Part shown: in pieces, positions 57,833 to 64,000 of the stretch
Position numbering within the stretch: the first letter of the stretch is position 1
How the letters are laid out: the number at the start of each line of letters is the position of its first letter
DNA from: Hydrogenophaga flava NBRC 102514
GTDB lineage: Bacteria; Pseudomonadota; Gammaproteobacteria; Burkholderiales; Burkholderiaceae_C
DNA length: 64,000 nt
NCBI RefSeq assembly: GCF_001571145.1
Contig: NZ_BCTF01000003.1
Span: forward strand, 62,001-126,000
Direction of reading: 5' to 3'
Program-made: the position numbers and the translations under genes
Notes under the pieces: generated by a model
What the model was told of the DNA's origin: nothing
The model's database searches: none
The model's input: the letters and a program-made list of their open reading frames with translations, nothing else

Positions 57833-58246
57833 ATGCGAATCCTCCACACCATGCTGCGCGTCGGCAACCTGCAACGCTCCATCGACTTCTACACCCAGGT
57901 GCTGGGCATGCAGCTGCTGCGCACCTCCGAGAACCCGGAATACAAGTATTCCCTGGCCTTCCTCGGCTTTGACGGCGGCAACCCCGGCCAGGCCGAGATC
58001 GAACTGACCTACAACTGGGGCGTGGAGCAGTACGAGCTGGGCACGGCCTACGGCCACATCGCGCTGGGCGTGCCCGACGCCTACGCCGCCTGCGACAAGA
58101 TCCGCGCCGCCGGCGGCACCGTCACGCGCGAGGCCGGGCCGGTCAAGGGCGGCACCACGGTGATTGCGTTCGTCACCGACCCCGACGGCTACAAGATCGA
58201 ACTCATCCAGCGCGCCGACACCGGCGCCGGTCAGGGCCTGCGCTGA
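57833..58246 (+). CDS. gloA: Lactoylglutathione lyase (glyoxalase I)
   Basis: 137 residues: [20 protein letters not shown] with metal-binding His5, [33 protein letters not shown] (His) and [11 protein letters not shown] (Glu), the full Ni-type ligand set. It detoxifies methylglyoxal with glutathione. Followed by a bidirectional terminator. Confidence 0.95.
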   Translation: MRILHTMLRVGNLQRSIDFYTQVLGMQLLRTSENPEYKYSLAFLGFDGGNPGQAEIELTYNWGVEQYELGTAYGHIALGVPDAYAACDKIRAAGGTVTREAGPVKGGTTVIAFVTDPDGYKIELIQRADTGAGQGLR

Positions 58247-58259
58247 GAACCGGACCACC

Positions 58260-58295
58260 AACAAAAAAGCCCGCTGGACAGCGGGCTTTTTTGTT
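58260..58295. terminator. Bidirectional terminator between gloA and the OmpA-family gene
   Basis: Perfect 16-bp stem: AACAAAAAAGCCCGCT / AGCGGGCTTTTTTGTT with loop GGAC. A and T tracts on both sides let it work for both convergent genes. Confidence 0.93.
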
Positions 58296-58310
58296 GGGCA
58301 AAGGGGCCGC

Positions 58311-58892
58311 TCAGGAAGCGATCATCACCTCCACACGGCGGGCCTCCGCGTTGTTGCCGGAGCCGGTGGCGGTCTCGGGTTTCTTGAGCTCGATCCCCGA
58401 ATCGGCCACACCGGCGGCCTTGAGCGCGTCGCGCACGGCAAGGGCACGCTGCTTGGCCAGCTCGGCGTTCTTGGCCGGATCGCCGGTCGAGTCGTGGAAG
58501 CCGGAGATCACCAGCTTCTGGCCCGCCTTGCCGGCGGCGATGGCATCGGCCAGCGCTTCCACGGCGCCCGGTGCCAGGTCGGACTTGCCCGACGCAAAGT
58601 AGAACTTCACCACGCCGTTTTCCACCACCACGCTGGCATCGTCGCTGGCGGCCGCAGGTGCCGCGGCCTCGGGTGCAGCGGAGGCCGGCGCGCTGGCCGC
58701 GGCGCCGTTCGCAGTACCAGCAGAGGCGCCGCCCGCGGTCGCTGCGGCCACCGCGGCCGGAGCCGCCTTCGCGCCCGAACCGCGCACCTTCTGGATCGCC
58801 ACACCGATGGCCAGACCGACCGCCATCAGCACCGCTGCAATCAGCACCACCGCCGCAACGCGGTTTTCCTGTTGTTCGTCCTGGGAAGACAT
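58311..58892 (-). CDS. OmpA-family peptidoglycan-binding protein with inner-membrane anchor
   Basis: 193 residues: one membrane helix (about 16-38), an Ala/Pro-rich linker of about 50 residues, then an OmpA C-terminal domain (about 90-190) with FASGKSDLAPGA, ISGFHDSTGDPAKNAELAKQ and AEARRVEV. The anchor and linker suggest a tether between inner membrane and peptidoglycan. The start MSSQDEQQ was chosen for its membrane-anchor context. Confidence 0.85.
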   Translation of the reverse strand: MSSQDEQQENRVAAVVLIAAVLMAVGLAIGVAIQKVRGSGAKAAPAAVAAATAGGASAGTANGAAASAPASAAPEAAAPAAASDDASVVVENGVVKFYFASGKSDLAPGAVEALADAIAAGKAGQKLVISGFHDSTGDPAKNAELAKQRALAVRDALKAAGVADSGIELKKPETATGSGNNAEARRVEVMIAS

Positions 58893-58990
58893 GGGCAACA
58901 CTCCGTGAAGAATAATGAGGGATTGAACTTCAGCCCCCTGCAGCTCCTCCCTGAAGGAGTCCGACAGGCGCAAAAACCAGAAGATTGTAA

Positions 58991-59644
58991 ATGGCTGCCC
59001 CTCGCGCCCGACCGTTGCTTCACCTGCCCCGCAACCGCCCCCAGAGCACCTGGGAGCCCTCGCAACGCGATGGGCGGCAGATGATGGAGGACACCCTGGC
59101 GCAGTGGCGCTCGCTAGGCCCCGATGCCGACCTCTGGGTGTTCGGCTACGCCTCGCTGGTCTGGCGCCCCGAGTTCGAAGCCGCCGAGCAGCGCCTGGCC
59201 CAGGTGCACGGCTACCACCGCTGCCTGAACATGTACAGCCGCGTCAACCGCGGCACGCCCGAGCGCCCAGGCCTGGTGTTCGCGCTCATGCCGGGCGGCA
59301 GCTGCACCGGCATGGCGCTGCGCCTGCCGCACGACCAGGTCGAGGCGGCCATGCCCGCACTGTGGGCGCGCGAGATGCCCAACCCGGTCTACGACCCCAG
59401 GTGGCTGCTCTGCCGGACCGCGCAGGGGCCGGTGTGCGCTCTGGCCTTCACCCTCTCGCCCCGCAGCCCCAACCACACCGGACCGCTGAGCGACGCCCAG
59501 TACCGCGACATCTTCATGCACGCGCGCGGCCGATACGGCACCACGCTGGACTACGCGCGCCAGACCCTGCAGGGCCTGCGCGCGCACGGCATAGAGGACC
59601 GTGCGCTGGGCCGGCTGCTCAGCATCGCGGACGATCTCCCCTGA
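58991..59644 (+). CDS. chaC: Gamma-glutamylcyclotransferase (ChaC family)
   Basis: 217 residues: [15 protein letters not shown] (the YGSLIW-like glutamyl pocket), [24 protein letters not shown] and a long C-terminal helical part with ALAFTLSP. It cleaves glutathione to 5-oxoproline and Cys-Gly. Only the ATG at 58991 precedes the fold; an N-terminal extension of about 45 residues is present. Confidence 0.88.
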   Translation: MAAPRARPLLHLPRNRPQSTWEPSQRDGRQMMEDTLAQWRSLGPDADLWVFGYASLVWRPEFEAAEQRLAQVHGYHRCLNMYSRVNRGTPERPGLVFALMPGGSCTGMALRLPHDQVEAAMPALWAREMPNPVYDPRWLLCRTAQGPVCALAFTLSPRSPNHTGPLSDAQYRDIFMHARGRYGTTLDYARQTLQGLRAHGIEDRALGRLLSIADDLP

Positions 59645-59663
59645 TCAACGGAAAGACAACACC

Positions 59664-60299
59664 ATGAACATCGCCGACCTGCGCAAGAGCTACGAAAAAG
59701 CGGAACTCAGCGAATCCGCCTCGCACGCCGATCCATTGAAGCAATTCGACCAATGGCTGAACGAGGCCATCAGCGGTGAAGTACCCGAGCCCAATGCCAT
59801 GACCCTGGCCACCGTGGGCGCCGACCTGCGGCCGACCACGCGCGTGGTGCTGATCAAGGGCTACGACGAGCGCGGCATCGTCTGGTACACCAACTACAAC
59901 AGCCAGAAGGGCCGGCAACTGGCCGGCAACCCGTACGCCGCGTTGCAGTTCCACTGGGTCGAGCTCGAGCGCGTGGTACGCATCGAGGGTGTGGTGGAGA
60001 AAGTAAGCGACGAGGAAAGCGACGAGTACTTCCACAGCCGCCCGCTGGACAGCCGCATCGGCGCCTGGGCCAGCCCGCAGAGCGAGGTGATCGAGAACCG
60101 CACGGTGCTGGTCACCAACGCCGCCAAGTACGGTGCCCAGTTCATGCTGCGCCCGCCCCGCCCGCCGCACTGGGGCGGCTACCGCCTCAAGCCCGACAAC
60201 TGGCAGTTCTGGCAGGGCCGCAAGAGCCGCCTGCACGACCGGCTGCGCTATTCGCTGCAGGCCGATGGTCAGTGGTTGCGGGAGCGGCTGGCGCCGTGA
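59664..60299 (+). CDS. pdxH: Pyridoxamine 5'-phosphate oxidase
   Basis: 211 residues: [41 protein letters not shown]-like [13 protein letters not shown], and PPHWGGYRL near the end, all PNPOx marks. It makes pyridoxal 5'-phosphate. Ribosome-binding region AAAGACA before the ATG at 59664. A run of ten C lies directly after its stop. Confidence 0.95.
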   Translation: MNIADLRKSYEKAELSESASHADPLKQFDQWLNEAISGEVPEPNAMTLATVGADLRPTTRVVLIKGYDERGIVWYTNYNSQKGRQLAGNPYAALQFHWVELERVVRIEGVVEKVSDEESDEYFHSRPLDSRIGAWASPQSEVIENRTVLVTNAAKYGAQFMLRPPRPPHWGGYRLKPDNWQFWQGRKSRLHDRLRYSLQADGQWLRERLAP

Positions 60300-60310
60300 C
60301 CCCCCCCCCT

Positions 60311-60787
60311 TCAGAGACGTTCGATCGCCTGGCCGGCAACGGTTGAAAGTCGGTCCGCAGCCACCAGGTCGGGCGCCATCTCCGCCAGCGGCACCAGCAC
60401 AAACGCCCGCTCCCACATGCGCGGGTGCGGCACGGTCAGTTCGGGTGAGTCGATGCGGGCGCTGCCGTACAGCAGCAGGTCGAGGTCCAGCGTGCGCGGG
60501 GCGTTGCGGTAAGGGCGTTCGCGGCCGGCGGCGTTTTCGATGGCCTGCAGCGCGCGCAGCAGCCCGGGCGCGGTGAGCGTGGTGCTCACTTCGGCCACGG
60601 CGTTGAGGTAGTCGGGGCCGCTGGAGTCGATGGGGGCGGTTTGGTAGAGGCTGGAGGCCTGGGTCAGCCGGATACCGGGCGTGCGGCCCAGCGTCTGCAG
60701 CGCGTCGCGCAGCGTGCGGGCGGCATCGCCGAGGTTGGCACCGAGGGCCACGTAGGCCGTGACCTCGGGGCGCCCGGTGTCGCTCAT
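60311..60787 (-). CDS. folK: 2-amino-4-hydroxy-6-hydroxymethyldihydropteridine pyrophosphokinase
   Basis: 158 residues: AYVALGANLGDAARTLRDAL, SSLYQTAPID, GPDYLNAVAEV, RNAPRTLDLDLLLYG and PHPRMWERAFVL, the canonical HPPK series. It transfers pyrophosphate in folate synthesis. Follows pcnB on the minus strand, the common pcnB-folK order. Confidence 0.96.
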   Translation of the reverse strand: MSDTGRPEVTAYVALGANLGDAARTLRDALQTLGRTPGIRLTQASSLYQTAPIDSSGPDYLNAVAEVSTTLTAPGLLRALQAIENAAGRERPYRNAPRTLDLDLLLYGSARIDSPELTVPHPRMWERAFVLVPLAEMAPDLVAADRLSTVAGQAIERL

Positions 60788-60811
60788 ATATTCAGATGCA
60801 GAGGTTTTCTG

Positions 60812-62506
60812 TCAGTCGGCCGACGGCGCTGGAGGCGTGCCTTCACCACCACCGGACGGCTTGCGGCGGCGACGGCGGCGCTTGCGGGCCGGGGCATCAC
60901 CGTCGCTGGGCGCGGCGGTGTCGTCGACATGGTCGCTGTCGGGCGCAAAGGCACTGCCGTAGAACACGGTGCGCGCAGGGCTCTCGTCCTGCTCTTCACC
61001 GCCGTCCACTGGGCGCAAACGCGGATCGTCCCGCGCCGGCTCACTGGCGCCCGACGCCGGATGGTCGGCGTCCGTCTTCTTCACGCGGCGGGCCTTGCCA
61101 CTGCCGCTGGCGCCCTTGGGCTGGCCGGCCTTGCGCTGCGCGTCGACCATGTCCTGGCGGAGGTCATCGTCGGCGGTGCTGAAGGTTTCCCACCAGTGCG
61201 CCAGCTCTTCGTCGACTTCACCGGTTTGCGCGCGCAGGCGCAAAAAGTCGAAACCGGCACGGAAGCGCGGCTGTTCAACCAGGCTGAACGGACCGGTGCC
61301 CACGCGCTTGTCGAAGCGCGGCTGCATCATCCAGATCTCGCGCATGTCGGTGCCCAGCTTGCCGCGGCCCGACACGTCGCCGATGCGCGCGTCGAAGGCT
61401 TCGTCCACCGCGTCCTGCAGCGCCGCGAACGGCGTGGGCGGGCGCTGGTTGCCGCGCGGCTGCAGCCGCCGCTCCCAGCCTTTTCGCACGTCGGCCCAGA
61501 GCACGCAAGCCAGCAGGAAGCTGGGCGCCACCGGCTTGCTCTCGCCGACGCGGCGGTCGGTGTCCTGCAGCGCCAGCTTGACGAAGTCGTCCTCGGCCCG
61601 CTCGACCACCAGATCGAGCAGCGGGTAGATGCCACGGGCCAGGCCGTGGGTCTTGAGCGCCTCGACGCTGGCCAGCGCGTGGCCGGTTTGCAGCAGCTTG
61701 AGCATCTCGTCGAACAGGCGGCTCTGCGGCACCTCCTTGAGCAGATCGGCCGAGGCGACCAGCGGCTCGCGCGTCTTGGGGTCGAACTTGAAGCCCAGGG
61801 CATTGAGCTTGGCGGCGAAGCGCACGGCGCGGATGATGCGCACCGGGTCTTCGCGGTAGCGCGTGGCGGCGTCGCCGATCATGCGCAGGGTGAGCTTCTT
61901 CGCGTCGCGGATGCCGTGGTGGAAGTCGACCACGACCTGCGCTTCGGGGTCGTAGTACATGGCGTTGATCGAGAAGTCGCGCCGCGCGGCGTCCTGCTCG
62001 ATCGGGCCCCACACGTTGTCGCGCAGGACACGGCCGCTGGCGTCCACCGCGTGCTTCATGCCCGAGAGTTCGCCCTTGCTGGTGCGCTCGTTGCCGCTGA
62101 CCTGTTCGGCGTCGGCGCTGTCGAGGTAGGCGCGGAAGGTCGAGACCTCGATCACCTCGTGTTCGCGGCCGCGGCCATAGACCACGTGCACGATTCGGAA
62201 GCGCCGGCCGATGATGAAGGCGCGGCGGAACAGGTTCTTGACCTGCTCGGGCGTGGCGCTGGTGGCGACGTCGAAGTCCTTGGGCCGCAGGCCCAGCAGC
62301 AGGTCGCGCACCGCGCCGCCGACGATATAGGCTTCGAAACCAGCCTGTTTGAGGGTGTGCACCACGTCCAGCGCACGCTGGTCGACCAGCTTGGGGTCGA
62401 TGCCGTGCACGGTGGCGGGGACGTCTTCGCGCTTGCCGAACTTGGTGTCCTTGGCGCTCCTGCCAGTGGCCTTGCCCAGCAGCTTGTCGATGAATTTCTT
62501 GATCAT
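60812..62506 (-). CDS. pcnB: Poly(A) polymerase I
   Basis: 564 residues: nucleotidyltransferase core with IVGGAVRDLLLGLRPKDFDVAT (GG at 63-64, D78 and D80), TRDFSINAMYYD-like RRDFSINAMYYDP, and RFAAKLNALGF, then an arginine-rich tail (ARKRRRRRRK) typical of the family. It adds 3' A tails that promote RNA decay. The start MIKKFIDKLLG follows the HAD-gene stop by overlap. Confidence 0.94.
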   Translation of the reverse strand: MIKKFIDKLLGKATGRSAKDTKFGKREDVPATVHGIDPKLVDQRALDVVHTLKQAGFEAYIVGGAVRDLLLGLRPKDFDVATSATPEQVKNLFRRAFIIGRRFRIVHVVYGRGREHEVIEVSTFRAYLDSADAEQVSGNERTSKGELSGMKHAVDASGRVLRDNVWGPIEQDAARRDFSINAMYYDPEAQVVVDFHHGIRDAKKLTLRMIGDAATRYREDPVRIIRAVRFAAKLNALGFKFDPKTREPLVASADLLKEVPQSRLFDEMLKLLQTGHALASVEALKTHGLARGIYPLLDLVVERAEDDFVKLALQDTDRRVGESKPVAPSFLLACVLWADVRKGWERRLQPRGNQRPPTPFAALQDAVDEAFDARIGDVSGRGKLGTDMREIWMMQPRFDKRVGTGPFSLVEQPRFRAGFDFLRLRAQTGEVDEELAHWWETFSTADDDLRQDMVDAQRKAGQPKGASGSGKARRVKKTDADHPASGASEPARDDPRLRPVDGGEEQDESPARTVFYGSAFAPDSDHVDDTAAPSDGDAPARKRRRRRRKPSGGGEGTPPAPSAD

Positions 62507-63171
62507 TCGAATAGGTTCAGGATGCGCCAGCCTCGCTCGGTGGCGATGGCGCTGAGGCGGGGGTCCGGGTTGGTTGCCACCGGCTCGGTGACTTTCTCCA
62601 GCAGCGGGAGATCGTTGAGGGAGTCGCCGTAGAAGCTGCTGTGCTCCACGTCGGCCCAGGACAGGCCTCGGGAAGCCAGCCATTGTTCCACACGCACGAC
62701 CTTGCCCTCGCGGAACGATGGCGTGCCCCAGATGGCACCGGTCGGATTGCCCTGCGGGTCGCGCTCCAGGTCGATGGCGATCAGCTCGGAGACGCCGAAG
62801 GCGGCGGCGATGGGGCGGGTGACGAATTCGTTGGTGGCGGTGACGATCAGCACCTGGTCACCCGCCGCCTGGTGGCGGCGCACCAGCTCGACGGCCACCG
62901 GCCGGATGGCCGGGCGGATCACCTGGTCCATGAAGCGGCGGTGTGCGGCGTTGGACTTGTCCACCCCGTGCTCGGCCAGCGGGGCGACCGAGAAGCGGAT
63001 GTACTCGTGGATGTCCAGTGTGCCGGCCTTGTACTGCTCGTAAAAGGCGTCGTTGGCGCGGGTGTGGGTTTCGGCGTCGCGCCAGCCCAGCTCCACGGTG
63101 AACTGGCCCCAGGCGTGGTCGGAGTCCAGGGGCAGCAGGGTGTGGTCCAGGTCAAACAGCGCAAGTCTCAT
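62503..63171 (-). CDS. HAD-IB family hydrolase (SerB-like)
   Basis: 222 residues: motif I LALFDLDHTLLPLDSD, motif II VIVTATNEFV, a Lys in REGKVVRVEQWL and motif IV SFYGDSLNDLPLLEKV. Similar to PSP-like phosphatases of the conserved hda-HAD-pcnB block; substrate unknown. Overlaps pcnB start by 4 nt. Confidence 0.91.
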   Translation of the reverse strand: MRLALFDLDHTLLPLDSDHAWGQFTVELGWRDAETHTRANDAFYEQYKAGTLDIHEYIRFSVAPLAEHGVDKSNAAHRRFMDQVIRPAIRPVAVELVRRHQAAGDQVLIVTATNEFVTRPIAAAFGVSELIAIDLERDPQGNPTGAIWGTPSFREGKVVRVEQWLASRGLSWADVEHSSFYGDSLNDLPLLEKVTEPVATNPDPRLSAIATERGWRILNLFE

Positions 63172-63183
63172 TCGGGGAAGTCT

Positions 63184-63891
63184 TCATTCGTTGTCCAGCA
63201 TGGACTTGATCAGCGGAATCGTGATGGCGCGCTGCGTGCGCAGGGCGTAGGCGTCGAGCTGGTCCAGCAGCATCATCAGGCTGGAGAGGTCGCGCGAGAA
63301 GCGGTTGAGCATGAAGTCCATGACCTCGTCGCCCAGGAACACGCCTCGCTCGTCAGCGGCCCGCCGCAGCACGGAACGGCGCTCGGTCTCGCCCAAGGCC
63401 TTGAGCTGGAACACATGGCCCCAGCCCAGGCGCGTGCGCAGGTCTTCTCGCAGTTTCAGGTCGGCCGGTGGCCGGTCGGCCGCGGCCAGCACCCAGCGCG
63501 CCGGGCCGTGGGCCGGGGTCTGGGCGTTGACGAACCAGTTGAAGGCCGCGGCCTGCTGCTCGGCGGTGTAGAGATGACAGTCGTCGAGGATCACCGCGTC
63601 CCAGCTCTCGTCGAACTCGATCGGGTGCAGGATGCCCGCCCCGATCCAGCCGGTGCGGGCGCCCAGGTCGCGCAGTGTTTCGCGCACCGCCCGCAGCAGG
63701 TGGGTCTTGCCACTGCCGGGCTCGCCCCAGAGGTAAGTGGGCACCGGCGACCGCAGGGGGTTGTAGGTCCACAGCCGCAGATGCTCCAGCACGGCCTCGT
63801 TGCCCGCCGCCACGAAGTTGTCCAGCGTGGGCACAGGCGCCAGCCCGATGTCCAGCGCCATCTGTTTCATGGGCGGCTGAACCGGCTTCAT
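63184..63891 (-). CDS. hda: DnaA regulatory inactivator Hda
   Basis: 235 residues: N-terminal clamp-binding segment (KQMALDIGL), AAA+ fold with Walker A GEPGSGKTHLL (56-66) and sensor regions, and no DNA-binding domain, distinguishing it from DnaA. It stimulates ATP hydrolysis on DnaA after replication initiation. The first ATG overlaps the upstream stop (ATGA); the Met at 63870 is an alternative. Confidence 0.93.
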   Translation of the reverse strand: MKPVQPPMKQMALDIGLAPVPTLDNFVAAGNEAVLEHLRLWTYNPLRSPVPTYLWGEPGSGKTHLLRAVRETLRDLGARTGWIGAGILHPIEFDESWDAVILDDCHLYTAEQQAAAFNWFVNAQTPAHGPARWVLAAADRPPADLKLREDLRTRLGWGHVFQLKALGETERRSVLRRAADERGVFLGDEVMDFMLNRFSRDLSSLMMLLDQLDAYALRTQRAITIPLIKSMLDNE

Positions 63892-64000
63892 TCCGAGCCG
63901 TCCTTCGGCTGGGCCGGCGCGGCCGGGGCGGTGGCTGCACCGGGCAGGTACAGGTCGCTGGCCAGGTAACCGGCCTTGGCGCGGCGGATCGCCACCAGCA
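63888..64000 (-). CDS. C-terminal fragment, probable AI-2E family transporter
   Basis: The last 37 codons of a minus-strand gene that begins beyond the right edge: ...LVAIRRAKAGYLASDLYLPG followed by an Ala/Pro-rich tail and TGA. The gene order with hda suggests the AI-2E/PerM-type permease usually found there in this family; the fragment itself is too short to prove it. Confidence 0.5.
   Translation of the reverse strand, partial: LVAIRRAKAGYLASDLYLPGAATAPAAPAQPKDGSE

Noticed and set aside
60300..60309. Run of ten C as a phase-variable tract
   Set aside because: It lies after the pdxH stop between convergent genes and cannot switch a reading frame.

Overview
The window is about two thirds G+C with dense, overlapping genes. 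Gene content and order suggest a betaproteobacterium of the Comamonadaceae (Hydrogenophaga/Acidovorax-like): a nirS-type denitrification cluster, prfB with its programmed frameshift, and an argG, plsY, fbp, pepN and hda-pcnB-folK housekeeping background. All calls come from reading the sequence and supplied translations; no database search or folding program was run.

Bases 1-20751 hold a denitrification supercluster. On the minus strand are norC-norB (norB runs off the left edge) and a long run nirS-M-C-F-DL-G-H-J-N-norE-norF; nirE diverges from nirS. Together these make cytochrome cd1 nitrite reductase, build its heme d1 and supply nitric oxide reductase. A near-identical 22-bp palindrome of CRP/FNR type lies before norC and between nirS and nirE. 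The cluster is split by an approximately 8-kb plus-strand defence island (3377-11302): hsdR, hsdS, an AbiEi-like/AbiEii-like gene pair behind a tandem AT-rich repeat, then hsdM.

Bases 21915-28982 carry a signal-less ModA-like binding protein, a secreted repeat lipoprotein, and a nitrate uptake unit: a NIT-ANTAR regulator (nasR-like) followed by nrtABC. The gap before nrtA contains NtrC-like sites, a sigma-54 promoter and a two-hexaloop leader whose second hairpin overlaps an intrinsic terminator, i.e. a complete ANTAR antitermination switch. A NarK/NasA-type nitrate transporter at 36395 has its own NtrC-like site and sigma-54 promoter.

Bases 29078-36121 encode an apparent aromatic or heteroaromatic meta-cleavage pathway: AraC regulator, FAD monooxygenase, DHPON-hydrolase-like enzyme, LigAB-type extradiol dioxygenase, alpha/beta hydrolase, Bug-type binding protein and a carboxymuconolactone-decarboxylase-like protein. 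An AT-rich two-gene cassette of unknown function (37655-38734) follows.

From 38840 to the right edge the genes are mostly housekeeping: ppnP, argG, murB, yajQ, plsY, prfB, pepN, fbp, one tRNA-Thr(CGT), a YeeE/YedE transporter pair, gloA, pdxH, folK, pcnB and hda, ending in the C-terminus of a probable AI-2E family transporter.
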